The notes: generated by a model from the letters alone, not told the origin. A stretch of DNA of 64,000 nucleotides from JALZVT01 sp039029135 (GCA_039029135.1 JBCCGT010000021.1:32624-96623), one strand, 5' to 3'. Counted from the first letter of the stretch, positions 34,974 through 43,610 are shown. A program made the numbers and translations.

Positions 34974-35333
34974 CCGGGCAACGCGCGCCTCTGCATACGC
35001 CATTGACGGGTGCCCGGAGCCTGCGACCTTAACGACCGTGTCCGCAGGCGTCGCGACCACCTTTAAACGACTGCTTACGCCCGCAGCGCGCCTTTCTACT
35101 ACTCGCCGACAGAAAATCTACTATGCGGCGACAAAAAATCGCCGTCATCGACGACTTCTCACCGTTTTTTTCTGGTCTTTGTCGGCGGCAACCGCTATAA
35201 GAAATCTGCCTGTTACCTGCGCATCTGACGACCCGTTAGACGCGCCGGTCGTGCTGTCTTAAATCCTTACCAGGAAAGCGAGCATGCAGGCAGGGGGCAC
35301 ACAGACCAGAACATCCATTAGGAGAGACCACAC
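34974..35333. other. Intergenic region upstream of the subtilisin gene, 360 bp
   Basis: Lower GC than its surroundings. CCGGGCA (34974-34980) and TGCCCGG (35011-35017) form a 7-bp inverted repeat with a 30-nt loop just after the lipoprotein stop. A hairpin CGGCGA (35126-35131) / TCGCCG (35139-35144) has an A-rich loop, and a T7 run lies at 35165-35171. The ribosome site AGGAGA precedes the protease ATG. The length suggests a long 5' leader or several promoters; I see no supported gene. Confidence 0.45.
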
Positions 35334-38300
35334 ATGGCAAGTGCAACAGCACCTTGTGCACGGCGCGCCGTAACGCGCGCGTCACGCCTGGCCCGGCTCG
35401 CCGGCGCAGGCCTACTCAGCACCGCAGCATGCTTCGCCCTGTTACCCACAGGCGCCGGCGCAACCGAGCTGCCCGCTGGGTTACTGCAGGACCAGAAAGT
35501 TCGCGGCGTCGAGCTATCCGATGACCAGATACAGGACATCATCGCCAAGCGCGATCCGGCGCGAATCATGCACGTCTTCGTTCGTCTCGACGCGCCGTCG
35601 GTGAGCGAACTCGTCGCTGCGGCCCGCGAGGCCGGCAGCGCGCTGCCGGCGAAGGACATCCAGCGCGCCCACGCCAAAGAGCTGCGCGCGCAGCAGGCGA
35701 AGATGGTGCGCAGGATCGAAGCGCTGGGCGGCGAAATCACCGGCTCCATGCAGGTGGGTGCCAACGGTCTGCGCGTCAAAATCGCGCGCCGCGACGTCGC
35801 CTCCCTGAGCGGCCTGGGCGGCGTCATGACGGTCGGCGAGATCGCCGAACATACCGTCAGCAATCACTTCAACAGTGTGCCCTGGATCAGCGCTCCCGAG
35901 ATCTGGGAGAAGCTGGACAACCGCGGCGAGGGCGTGACGGTCGCCATCATCGATACCGGCATCGACTACCTGCACGCGAACTTCGGTGGCTCGGGCGATC
36001 CGGGCGAGTTCGCGGCCAACGACGGCACGGTCATCGAGCCGGGTTCCTTCCCGACTACCAAGGTCGTCGGCGGCTGGGATTTCTCCGGCGATGACTACGA
36101 CGCCAGCAACCCTGCGACCAGCGTGCCGATGCCGGACGCCGATCCGCTCGACTGTAACGGCCACGGCAGCCACGTCGGCGGCAGCGCTGCCGGTATGGGC
36201 GTCGGCGATGTGATCGGCCCGGGTGTGGCGCCCGATGCCTCTCTCGTCGCGCTGCGCGTGTTTGGCTGCGCGGGCTCCACGCTGCTAACCGCTCTGGCGA
36301 TCGAATTCGCGATGGATCCCGACGGCGACGGCGACATGTCCGACGCCTTCGACGTGATCAACATGAGCCTGGGCTCGAGCAACGGCGACCCGGGTGATCC
36401 CAGCGCCATCGCCTCAAACAACGCAGCCAAGGCCGGCATCATCGTCGTCGCGTCGGCCGGTAACTCTGGACCGCTGCCCTACATCACCGGCTCGCCGGGC
36501 GTCGCACCTAAGGCGATCTCGGTCGCGGCCTCGGTCAGCGGCGGCAGCGTCCCGGGCATCGAGGTCTCTGGCGATCAGTCGGGCACGATCGAAGCCATCG
36601 AGGGCTCGTCTCCCGTTCGCGTTTCGGACGGCAGCGTCAGCGCGCCTTTGGTCGGCGCCCCGGTTGCCGGCTCCGGCGTCCCGGACGGCTGTGCGCCCTT
36701 CGCGACGGACATGACCGGCGCGATCGCACTCATCTCCCGCGGCGGTTGCAGCTTCGCGCAAAAGTCCGCGAACGCCGAAGCCCAGGGTGCCGTAGGCATG
36801 GTCGTTTATAACGACGGCACTTCCGCGGGCCGCGTGGCGCCGATCTCTATGGGTGGGCTGGACAGCGCGACGATTCCCAGCGTGATGATCCCGTCCTTTG
36901 CGGGCCTGGGTCTCGCCAGCGCGCTGACGAGCGGTGCAACGATCTCGGCACTGCTCGACGCCTCGATCATGGCCCTGACCGCGTTCGGTGACACGATGGC
37001 GGGCTTCTCTTCGCAGGGCCCGGGCTCCGGTGGTTCCGGCTTCAAGCCGGACGTGACGGCGCCCGGCGTGGCGATCACCTCCGCTCTCGTGGGATCGGGC
37101 GACGGTCCGCTGACGATCAGCGGTACCTCGATGGCCGCTCCGCACGTTGCCGGTGCCGCGGCTCTGCTGCGTGGCGAAAGCAACCGTTCGCCGGAACTCA
37201 TCAAGGCGATGATGCAGAACGCATCGGTGGACGTCAGCACGTCGCTGGGTGCTGAGCCGATGACGCGCACGGGCGTCGGCCGCATTGACGCCTACCAGAC
37301 TGCGCAGCTGTCGAGCGTCGCGCTGCCGGGCGGCGTGTCCTTCGGCTACGTCAATCGTCGCAAGGACTCGCAGATCTCCAAGCGCGTGAATCTCATCTCC
37401 TTCGACGGTGCGCGCAACTTCAGCGTCACCCATGAGCCGAACCAGCAGGTTCCCGGCGTGTCCGTCGACTGCGGCATGCCTGTTGCGATCGCCGGCAGCG
37501 GTCGTGCGAACAGCACGACGACGCGCATTCGTCTGCACTCCGACGTGTCGATGATGCCTGCCGACTTCGGTAGCTTCACGCAGACCGAGGTCGACGGCCT
37601 GTGTATCTTCAGCGACGGCGTCGACACGCTCCGCGTCGGCTACATGGCCGTTGTGGATCCGGCGTCGATCATCCGTGCTTCGGCGATCGACGGCGGCCTG
37701 TCGATCAAGAACGCCGGCGAAACGGCGGGCGTGGTTGATGTCTTCACCCAGGTGGGCGGCGAAGGTCTGATCCTCGACGACACCTCCGAATCGATCGCAG
37801 CGGTTGGTGTGCGCTCCGGCAATCCCATTCTGCCGCCCGGCACCATGGAGTTCGGTCTCGTCACCGAAACGCCCTGGGAGTCGCTCGCGTTCTTCGAGTG
37901 GGACATCTTCATCGATGAAGACGGCGACGGCGTAGACGAGGCCGTGCTGGTGGTTGCCGACCTCGGTCTGCTGACCGGTCAGGGTCTCACCGGCCAGTTC
38001 GTGACGGCGCAGTTCGATCTCGTTAACGGCGGTGCGTTCCTCGACTTCTTCGTGCGCACCGACTTCAACGATCGCGTGGCTGTGCTGCCGTTCAGCACGA
38101 CCGCCGCCGGTGGCCTGGTGCCCGAGTCGTTCAACTACACCATGCTGACCTTCGGTCGCGCGGGTGCGGACCTGCAGCTCGGCTCGGTTGACCTCGCGAA
38201 CCAGCTCGAGCCTGCGGCTGATGTGCTGGTGCTGCCGCCCGGTGCGGACGGCGTGCTGCCGGTCAGCGGCATGGGTTCCGCGCTGCTGCTGTTCGGTGGC

Positions 38301-38342
38301 AACGTGAACGCCCGTCAGTACGACATGGTGCCGCTGCGCTAA
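35334..38342 (+). CDS. Secreted subtilisin-like (S8) protease with PA-domain insert
   Basis: A 1002-aa secreted serine protease. The signal peptide runs to about residue 43 and an inhibitor-type pro-region to about 175. The catalytic triad is Asp207 (VAIIDTGIDYLH), His277 (NGHGSHVGG) and Ser599 (SGTSMAAPHVAG), with oxyanion Asn377 (ASAGNSGP). The insert between Asn377 and Ser599 contains a PA domain (about 430-545, e.g. AIALISRGGCSFAQKSANAE). The last 370 residues are beta-rich with no motif I recognise; there is no PEP-CTERM sorting signal. AGGAGA precedes the ATG. The strong terminator after the stop overlaps the next gene. Confidence 0.93.
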   Translation: MASATAPCARRAVTRASRLARLAGAGLLSTAACFALLPTGAGATELPAGLLQDQKVRGVELSDDQIQDIIAKRDPARIMHVFVRLDAPSVSELVAAAREAGSALPAKDIQRAHAKELRAQQAKMVRRIEALGGEITGSMQVGANGLRVKIARRDVASLSGLGGVMTVGEIAEHTVSNHFNSVPWISAPEIWEKLDNRGEGVTVAIIDTGIDYLHANFGGSGDPGEFAANDGTVIEPGSFPTTKVVGGWDFSGDDYDASNPATSVPMPDADPLDCNGHGSHVGGSAAGMGVGDVIGPGVAPDASLVALRVFGCAGSTLLTALAIEFAMDPDGDGDMSDAFDVINMSLGSSNGDPGDPSAIASNNAAKAGIIVVASAGNSGPLPYITGSPGVAPKAISVAASVSGGSVPGIEVSGDQSGTIEAIEGSSPVRVSDGSVSAPLVGAPVAGSGVPDGCAPFATDMTGAIALISRGGCSFAQKSANAEAQGAVGMVVYNDGTSAGRVAPISMGGLDSATIPSVMIPSFAGLGLASALTSGATISALLDASIMALTAFGDTMAGFSSQGPGSGGSGFKPDVTAPGVAITSALVGSGDGPLTISGTSMAAPHVAGAAALLRGESNRSPELIKAMMQNASVDVSTSLGAEPMTRTGVGRIDAYQTAQLSSVALPGGVSFGYVNRRKDSQISKRVNLISFDGARNFSVTHEPNQQVPGVSVDCGMPVAIAGSGRANSTTTRIRLHSDVSMMPADFGSFTQTEVDGLCIFSDGVDTLRVGYMAVVDPASIIRASAIDGGLSIKNAGETAGVVDVFTQVGGEGLILDDTSESIAAVGVRSGNPILPPGTMEFGLVTETPWESLAFFEWDIFIDEDGDGVDEAVLVVADLGLLTGQGLTGQFVTAQFDLVNGGAFLDFFVRTDFNDRVAVLPFSTTAAGGLVPESFNYTMLTFGRAGADLQLGSVDLANQLEPAADVLVLPPGADGVLPVSGMGSALLLFGGNVNARQYDMVPLR

Positions 38343-38344
38343 GC

Positions 38345-39076
38345 ATGGCATCTGACCTGAAGGGCCGCCCGCTGGCGGCCCTTTTTTTTGTCTGCTGCAG
38401 CGTTGCGCTGCTGGATGGTTGCCACTCCCAAGGTGCTGCGAAAGCGGGCGCGCCGGCGTTGCCGCCCGACAGCCCGTTTATCGTGGTAGAACCGACGGCG
38501 GATCGCGCAGAGCCGATCGACGTGCAAGCACTGCCGCCTGCGGCACAGCGCGCCGTGGCGGCGGCGCGCTCGGCGCTCGGTCGGTCTGCCCACGTGCTGC
38601 GAGCTGATGCGGTGCGCTGGTCGGCGGTCGCCCGGGACTGCGCGCTGCGCAGCGCCGGCGACCCCGCGGGCGTCGCAGGGCATCGGGTCACGCTGCTCGA
38701 CGACGGTATCCGACGCCGCTATCGGGTGGTGGGCGACGGCGTGACGGGCTGCGGCCAGGCGCTGGCGAGCACATCCCTCGGCAACCCGCGGCTAGCGCCG
38801 CGCGTCCTGCAGGACTTCGAGCGGCGTGCTACTGACGACCTGAGTGCGCGGCTGCGGATCGAGGTCGCCGACATCGCGGCAGAGCCGGCGACCGTCGGCG
38901 TCTGGCCGGACCGCGGCCTCGGCTGTCCAGAGTCCGGGCAGACCTATCTGCCGGAGCCCGTGCACGGCGCCCGTCTGCTGCTGCGGGTCGGACCCAGAAC
39001 CTATGACTACCGCACTGATGGACAGGTGATCGTGCGCTGTTGGGAGCGTCGGGCGGCGAACGCCGCGACACAGTAG
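38345..39076 (+). CDS. Lipoprotein with two copies (one degenerate) of the WP-GxLGCP-type domain
   Basis: A 243-aa lipoprotein whose start lies 2 bp after the protease stop, with no evident ribosome site, so reinitiation is likely. The leader MASDLKGRPLAALFFVCCSV continues to lipobox LLDGC; these codons include the protease terminator hairpin. The C-terminal domain reads VGVWPDRGLGCPESGQTYLP and GARLLLRVGPRTYDYRTDG, closing with cysteine (RCWERR), and matches the lipoprotein upstream of the protease. The middle section (VRWSAVARDCALRS to GCGQALAS) looks like a decayed second copy with its own cysteine pair. Function is unknown; inhibition or anchoring of the protease is speculation. Confidence 0.72.
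   Translation: MASDLKGRPLAALFFVCCSVALLDGCHSQGAAKAGAPALPPDSPFIVVEPTADRAEPIDVQALPPAAQRAVAAARSALGRSAHVLRADAVRWSAVARDCALRSAGDPAGVAGHRVTLLDDGIRRRYRVVGDGVTGCGQALASTSLGNPRLAPRVLQDFERRATDDLSARLRIEVADIAAEPATVGVWPDRGLGCPESGQTYLPEPVHGARLLLRVGPRTYDYRTDGQVIVRCWERRAANAATQ
38360..38389 (+). terminator. Rho-independent terminator inside the following gene's leader
   Basis: AAGGGCCGCC (38360-38369), loop CGCT, GGCGGCCCTT (38374-38383): a perfect 10-bp GC-rich stem followed by eight T (38382-38389). It lies 18 bp after the protease stop and within codons 6-15 of the next lipoprotein. Confidence 0.88.
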
Positions 39077-39082
39077 TGCGGC

Positions 39083-39088
39083 TACAAT
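39083..39088 (+). promoter_or_regulatory. Candidate -10 element abutting the LarA-like gene
   Basis: TACAAT ends 7 bp before the ATG at 39096, so a transcript initiated here would be leaderless or nearly so. No strong -35 is visible. Confidence 0.35.
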
Positions 39089-39095
39089 CGCGGGC

Positions 39096-40379
39096 ATGAC
39101 ACTGTTGCATGCCAGCGGCGGCCCCGACGCGGTCCTGGGGGATGACGCCATCGCGAGCGCCCTGCTCGAGGCGATCGGTGCCCTTGGTGCGCACGAGCGG
39201 ATTGCGATCGTGCCGCCGGATTTTACCCGGCGGCATAGCCGCGCCGGTCTGTTGACCGACGCCGTCTGTGAACGCTACGGCGATCGTGTCGCCGACGTGC
39301 TGCCCGCGCTGGGCACCCACGCGCCCATGACGGTGGACGAGATCCGCGAGATGTATCCCGGGGTGCCCCTCGATCGATTTCGGGAGCACCGCTGGCGCGA
39401 CGACGTTGTTGATGTTGGGGAGGTGCCCGCGGACTTTGTGGCGCAGGCGACCGAAGGCATCTGGCGCAAGCCCTGGCCCGTGCAGATGAATCGGCTGCTG
39501 TGGGAGGGCGGCCACGATCTGCTGCTGTCCATCGGGCAGGTGGTGCCCCACGAAGTCATGGGCATGGCGAACTACAACAAGAACATCTTCATCGGCACGG
39601 GCGGCTCGCTGAGCATCAACGAGAGTCATTTCATCGGCGCGGCCTACGGCATGGAGCGCATGATGGGGCGCGCGGACACGCCGCTGCGACGCATACTCAA
39701 CCGCGCGCAGGACGCCTTTTGTGCGCACCTGCCGCTGGTGTACGCGCTGACCGTGATCGGCAGCGATGATCGGGGTGAACTGGTCACGCGCGGATTTTTC
39801 GTCGGCGACGATCACGAGTGCTTCGAGCGGGCGGCCGAGCTGTCGGTGCTTGTCAACGTGACAAGGCTGCCGGCCGCACTGGATAAGGTGGTGGTGTCGC
39901 TGCCCGCCGACGAGTTCAAGACGACCTGGCTCGGCAACAAGGCGATCTATCGGACGCGCATGGCGCTCGCCGACGAAGCGGAGCTGATCGTGCTGGCCCC
40001 CGGCGTCGCTGGGTTCGGTGAAGACGCCGAGATCGATCGCCTCATTCGCCGCTACGGCTACCGCACCACGCCCGAGATCATGGCGGCCATGGCGGACAAT
40101 GCCGACCTGCAGGCCAACCTGTCCGCGGCCGCGCACCTCATACACGGTTCGAGCGAGGGCCGCTTCCGGGTTACCTACGCGCCGGGCCGCCTGTCGCGGG
40201 CGGACATCGAAGGGGTGGGCTACGGGTTCGGCGACCTCGAGGCGCTCAGCCAGCGCTACCACCCGCGCGCTGGCCGCACCGGCTGGCAGACGACGGCTGA
40301 GGGCGAGGACTACTTCTACATCGACAATCCGGCGCTGGGGCTCTGGGCCGCGACTGAGCGTTTGTCGCGGGCGCGCTGA
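39096..40379 (+). CDS. LarA/DUF2088-family nickel-pincer racemase or epimerase
   Basis: A 427-aa protein related to lactate racemase LarA, which uses a nickel-pincer nucleotide to interconvert alpha-hydroxyacids. Equivalent features are VPPDFTRRHSR near residue 40, GTHAPMT with His75 and GQVVPHEVMGMANYNKNIFI with His152 and Lys162. ESHFIGA carries His178. These fit the LarA cofactor/catalytic residues. The VMGMANYNKNIF form resembles the branch that includes D-mannonate epimerase rather than lactate racemase, so the substrate is open. No larB, larC or larE cofactor genes are in the window. A TACAAT box sits directly before the ATG. Confidence 0.8.
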   Translation: MTLLHASGGPDAVLGDDAIASALLEAIGALGAHERIAIVPPDFTRRHSRAGLLTDAVCERYGDRVADVLPALGTHAPMTVDEIREMYPGVPLDRFREHRWRDDVVDVGEVPADFVAQATEGIWRKPWPVQMNRLLWEGGHDLLLSIGQVVPHEVMGMANYNKNIFIGTGGSLSINESHFIGAAYGMERMMGRADTPLRRILNRAQDAFCAHLPLVYALTVIGSDDRGELVTRGFFVGDDHECFERAAELSVLVNVTRLPAALDKVVVSLPADEFKTTWLGNKAIYRTRMALADEAELIVLAPGVAGFGEDAEIDRLIRRYGYRTTPEIMAAMADNADLQANLSAAAHLIHGSSEGRFRVTYAPGRLSRADIEGVGYGFGDLEALSQRYHPRAGRTGWQTTAEGEDYFYIDNPALGLWAATERLSRAR

Positions 40380-40430
40380 TCGCAGCGCCTGTGCGAAGAT
40401 GCCAACTGACTTTTGGGGAGAACGAACCAC

Positions 40431-41651
40431 ATGGGAGAGCGCACAGGGCCCCTGCAGGATGTCGTGATTGTCGACTGCACCATGGCGCTGTCCGGGCCCT
40501 TCGGGACGGCCATGCTGGCCGATCTGGGCGCCGACGTGATCAAGGTCGAATCGCCCAAGGCAGGCGCGCGCCTGCGCAAGCCCTATCCGCCGGACTACGC
40601 GGTCGCGGCCAGCGAAGAGCCGGCGGGCGTCGATCACGGCGGCTTCTTCGAATCGATCAACCGCAACAAGCGTTCGATCGTGCTTGACCTCAAGAACGAG
40701 CGCGATCAGGAAACCTTCCTGTTGATGTGTGAGCAGGCCGATGCGGTCGTCGAAAACATGCGTCCGGGCGTGATGGACGGGCTCGGCATCGGCTATGACG
40801 TGATCCGCGAACGCAACCCGGCGATCGTCTATGGCTGTATCCGGGGCTTCGGCGATCCGCGCACCGGCGAGAGCCCCTACGCCGATTGGCCGGCGTTCGA
40901 CATGGTCGCCCAGGCGATGGGCGGACTGGTCCACGTCAACGGGCCCGAAGACGATCCCATCGGGTTTCCCTGCGGCGTCAGCGTTGGTGACATCTATCCT
41001 GGCACGCTGCTGGCGCTCGGCGTGGTGTCGGCAATTCACCACGCGAAGGCGACCGGTGAAGGGCAGTTCTTCGACGTCGCGATGTACGACGCCATGCTGG
41101 CCCTGTGCGAGACCCTGATCGTCAACTACAGCTATCCGAACGGGCGGTCTCTGGGCCCCACGGGACGCAAACATACCGACCTGACGCCGTTCGGGATCTA
41201 TCCCTGCAAAGACGGCGCGGTCGCGCTCGCAGCCCCCGGCGGCGGCCAGCACTGGGAGGTGTTGGCGCTGGCCATGGGCCGCGAAGACCTGATTGCCGAG
41301 GAGCGGACTACGGGCGTGACGCGGCGGGAGACCGATCGCGCGTTCATCGAAGACATCGTCACCGCCTGGACCCAGGCGCGCACCAAGGCGGAGATCATGG
41401 AACACCTGGGCGGGCTGGTGCCCTGCGGCCCAGTGAATTCGGCGGCGGACATCTTCGACGACCCCCACGTCGCCGCGCGTGGGATGCTGGCGAAGATCCA
41501 ATTGCCGGGGGACAACCCGGAGGTCGCCGTGTTCGCGCCGCCGATCAAGTTCACCAAAACGAAGACGAGCGTCTACCGGCGGGCGCCGAATCTTGGTGAG
41601 CATCGCGACGAGGTGCTGCGCCAGTTTGGGCTGGACGGCGACGAGCGCTGA
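40431..41651 (+). CDS. CaiB/BaiF (class III) CoA-transferase
   Basis: Transfers CoA between carboxylic acids through an aspartyl intermediate. The ATG at 40431 follows GGGGAG by 10 bp; TTG at 40413 is less likely. The 406-aa product has VVIVDCTMALSGPFGTAMLA, then VIKVESPKAGARLRKPYPPD, LDLKNERDQETFLLMCEQAD and GFGDPRTGESPYADWPAFDM. VAQAMGGLVHVNG follows the active-site Asp of the family. The C-terminal region includes VPCGPVNSAADIFDDPHVAA, which is diagnostic. It is 51 bp downstream of the LarA-like gene and may be cotranscribed; its substrates are unknown. Confidence 0.92.
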   Translation: MGERTGPLQDVVIVDCTMALSGPFGTAMLADLGADVIKVESPKAGARLRKPYPPDYAVAASEEPAGVDHGGFFESINRNKRSIVLDLKNERDQETFLLMCEQADAVVENMRPGVMDGLGIGYDVIRERNPAIVYGCIRGFGDPRTGESPYADWPAFDMVAQAMGGLVHVNGPEDDPIGFPCGVSVGDIYPGTLLALGVVSAIHHAKATGEGQFFDVAMYDAMLALCETLIVNYSYPNGRSLGPTGRKHTDLTPFGIYPCKDGAVALAAPGGGQHWEVLALAMGREDLIAEERTTGVTRRETDRAFIEDIVTAWTQARTKAEIMEHLGGLVPCGPVNSAADIFDDPHVAARGMLAKIQLPGDNPEVAVFAPPIKFTKTKTSVYRRAPNLGEHRDEVLRQFGLDGDER

Positions 41652-41751
41652 GGCTCGATCGGACAGCCCGATCGGCGCTGACGGTCTGCTTCGGCCAGCC
41701 TGGCAAGTTGGAGTAGCCCGGCGTATCGCGCCGCCGCGGTGGGAAAGCGTC

Positions 41752-41828
41752 TGGCACACCCGATAGGACTCGAACCTATAACCCTCGGCTTCGAAGGCCG
41801 ATGCTCTATCCAGTTGAGCTACGGGTGC
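41752..41828 (-). tRNA. tRNA-Arg (anticodon TCG)
   Basis: A 77-nt tRNA on the minus strand. The acceptor GCACCCG (complement of 41822-41828) pairs with CGGGTGT at the 3' side, with a terminal G-T. The D arm is GCTCAACTGGATAGAGC, the anticodon loop CTTCGAA sits on a TCGGC/GCCGA stem and gives anticodon TCG, and the T arm is TAGGTTCGAGTCCTA. The discriminator G is followed by an encoded CCA at 41752-41754. It reads CGA codons for arginine. Confidence 0.95.
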
Positions 41829-41969
41829 GTGGGCGAAAGTGTACCTGTCCCGCGCGGCTTTGGCTCCGTACAATGGCGGATTACCTAGAGCATCGCCGCG
41901 CACGGACCCCAAAGTTGGGCCTGCCGGACGACGCCGCTGATCGAAGTCCAAATCGGGGGACGCTGCAAA

Positions 41970-43082
41970 GTGACTGACGAAACCGTGTTCGACACCGTTG
42001 AAGATGCCCTGCAGGCCATTCGTGCCGGCGACATGGTCGTCGTCGTCGACGACGACGATCGCGAGAACGAGGGCGATCTCATCATGGCGGCATCGAAGGC
42101 CACGCCGGAGAAGGTGGCGTTCATGATTCGTCATACCAGCGGCATCCTGTGCGCGCCGCTGCTGGAAGAACAGGCCGCGCGGCTGCACCTGGATCCGATG
42201 GTGGCGCGCAACGACGCGCCGATGAGCACCGCGTTCACCGTCTCCATCGACTACAGCGAAGGCCTTACCACCGGGATCAGCGCCGAGGAGCGCGCCAACA
42301 CCGTCGTCGCGCTGACGAGCAACAACGTGCGCGGCGAAGACTTCGTTCGGCCCGGGCACATTTTTCCGCTCGTCGCCCGTCAGGGTGGCGTGCTGGTGCG
42401 TTCCGGGCACACCGAGGCCGGCGTCGATCTCGCCATCCATGCCGGCCTGCCGCCCGTGGGCCTCTTGGCAGAAATCGTCAACGACGACGGTACGGTGCAG
42501 CGCCTGCCGCAGCTCATCGAGTTCGCGCGTGAGCACGGGCTGAAGATGATCTCTATCGCCGACCTCATCGCCTATCGACAGCGCCGCGAGCAGCTCGTCG
42601 AGCGTACGCACGAGTTCGAGATTCAAACGCGCATCGGACCGGCGAAGGCGTACGCGTACAAGACCAAGTTCGAGGATGCTGAACACATCGCGCTGATCTT
42701 CGGCGACATCGACATGAGCGAATCGGTGCTGGTGCGTATCCACCGCGAGAAGATGATCGACGATCTGTTCGGGCCGCAGTCCGAACACCCGCAGAGTCTG
42801 CTCGAGGCATCACTCGACAAGATCGCCGGCGAGGGTCGCGGCGTCTTCATCTATCTGCGCAGCGGCTTTGTCGGCGTGCCCATGCAGGCGCTGAAGGCCA
42901 GCGAGGCAAGCACCAAGGAGGCCGAGCGGCATTCCAACTGGCTGGAAGTCGGCGTCGGCGCGCAGATCCTGCGGGACATCGGCGTCAAGCGCCTGCGGCT
43001 GATCGCCGGGCGCGAAGTGGGTTACGTCGGCGTCGAGGGCTTCGGCCTGACGCTCGAGGCCACCGCGCTGCTGGACGATTAG
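41970..43082 (+). CDS. ribBA: RibBA-type protein: DHBP synthase with degenerate GTP cyclohydrolase II domain
   Basis: A 370-aa riboflavin-pathway protein starting at GTG 41970 with GGGGGA upstream. The N-terminal domain (to about 205) is 3,4-dihydroxy-2-butanone 4-phosphate synthase, with VVVVDDDDRENEGDLIMAAS, HTSGILCAPL, MSTAFTVSID and VRSGHTEAGVDLAI. The C-terminal part has the GTP cyclohydrolase II fold but lacks the zinc cysteines expected near VRIHREKMIDDLFGPQSEHP, so this domain is probably inactive. Such fusions are common in Proteobacteria where ribA is separate. No FMN riboswitch fits in the 141 bp upstream. A TACAAT at 41869-41874 is a candidate -10. Confidence 0.9.
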   Translation: MTDETVFDTVEDALQAIRAGDMVVVVDDDDRENEGDLIMAASKATPEKVAFMIRHTSGILCAPLLEEQAARLHLDPMVARNDAPMSTAFTVSIDYSEGLTTGISAEERANTVVALTSNNVRGEDFVRPGHIFPLVARQGGVLVRSGHTEAGVDLAIHAGLPPVGLLAEIVNDDGTVQRLPQLIEFAREHGLKMISIADLIAYRQRREQLVERTHEFEIQTRIGPAKAYAYKTKFEDAEHIALIFGDIDMSESVLVRIHREKMIDDLFGPQSEHPQSLLEASLDKIAGEGRGVFIYLRSGFVGVPMQALKASEASTKEAERHSNWLEVGVGAQILRDIGVKRLRLIAGREVGYVGVEGFGLTLEATALLDD

Positions 43083-43121
43083 GCGGCGGCGTTAGCCAGT
43101 CTTGTCCTGAGCGGAAGCGGA

Positions 43122-43158
43122 CTGTCGCAAGATAAACAGTTCGCGGCAGCGTTTTTTT
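43122..43158 (+). terminator. Probable terminator after ribBA
   Basis: CTGTCGC (43122-43128) pairs with GCGGCAG (43143-43149), a 7-bp stem with one G-T pair and a 14-nt loop, followed by T7 at 43152-43158. It lies 40 bp after the ribBA stop. Confidence 0.55.
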
Positions 43159-43165
43159 CGGGCGG

Positions 43166-43483
43166 CTAGTCCGACTTCTCTTCTGGCGTTTGTAGCGTTT
43201 CTGGTGGCATGCGCGCACCGGCGTCACCGTCTTGCCGCGCCGTCGTCTCCGCCCCAGGGTCCCGCGACGGCGTGCCGGTCGCCGGGGCGGGCCGCGCCGC
43301 GCGCGCCCGGATTCCGCCGCCATGCCGAAAGGCCGCCGCGCCGCCGTCGGCCCCCCGGTACACGACGCGCAGGTTGTGACTGCGGCGCCCGCAGCGCGTG
43401 CACCGCAAGCGGCGCCGGATATCGTCAACTGTCGCCTGCGCGCCGAACACCTCGACCAGCGCCTGCACCTCCAGTCGCACCAT
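43166..43483 (-). CDS. Two-CxxC zinc-ribbon-like protein, start unresolved
   Basis: The ATG at 43483 gives a 105-aa product with RRRLRCTRCGRRSHNLRVVY and a long disordered Pro/Arg/Glu tail. The same frame continues upstream and encodes ELYGLCLRCKRMVRLEV, supplying a second CxxC, so the real protein almost certainly begins earlier. No ATG, GTG or TTG is in frame before the LexA box; CTG at 43600 is the only candidate. Alternatively, the ATG at 43607 reaches this frame if one C of the CCCCC run near 43588 is skipped. The CxxC-N-CxRCGxR pattern resembles small zinc-ribbon proteins common in alpha- and gammaproteobacteria. Function is unknown. The adjacent operator suggests SOS control. Confidence 0.55.
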   Translation of the reverse strand: MVRLEVQALVEVFGAQATVDDIRRRLRCTRCGRRSHNLRVVYRGADGGAAAFRHGGGIRARAARPAPATGTPSRDPGAETTARQDGDAGARMPPETLQTPEEKSD

Positions 43484-43610
43484 GCGTTTGCAGCGCAGGC
43501 AGAGTCCGTAGAGCTCGAAATGACTGGCGAGCTCTTCTAGCGTCTGGTCAGATGAGGCGTTCGTGAGCGGCTCGCGATCGTGGGTTAAGGGGGACGACAG
43601 AATGCATCGA

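Noticed and set aside
34891..35262. A 123-codon open frame spanning the end of the lipoprotein gene and the intergenic region
   Set aside because: No ribosome site, no motif, and the overlap with a coding gene in another frame points to a shadow.
36927..36941. A TSGAT sequence in the protease (residues 532-536) as an ApbE flavinylation site
   Set aside because: It lies in a PA-domain insert without the FMN_bind fold or preceding Asp-Gly context, so the match is most likely chance.
36414..38351. A 645-codon minus-strand open frame opposite the subtilisin gene
   Set aside because: The plus strand encodes an intact catalytic triad; the minus translation is Arg/His-rich with no motif.
41829..41969. 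FMN riboswitch ahead of ribBA
   Set aside because: The 141 bp between the tRNA and the GTG lack the conserved RFN segments such as AGGGT and the paired stems.
38829..42788. A 1319-codon open frame on the minus strand across three plus-strand genes and the tRNA
   Set aside because: It runs antisense to recognisable LarA-like, CoA-transferase and RibBA coding sequences and includes the tRNA gene; its translation has no domain. It is a GC-rich antisense artefact.
43204..43566. A 120-codon plus-strand open frame opposite the zinc-ribbon gene
   Set aside because: The minus strand carries two CxxC motifs with sensible spacing, while the plus translation is low-complexity Pro/Arg.
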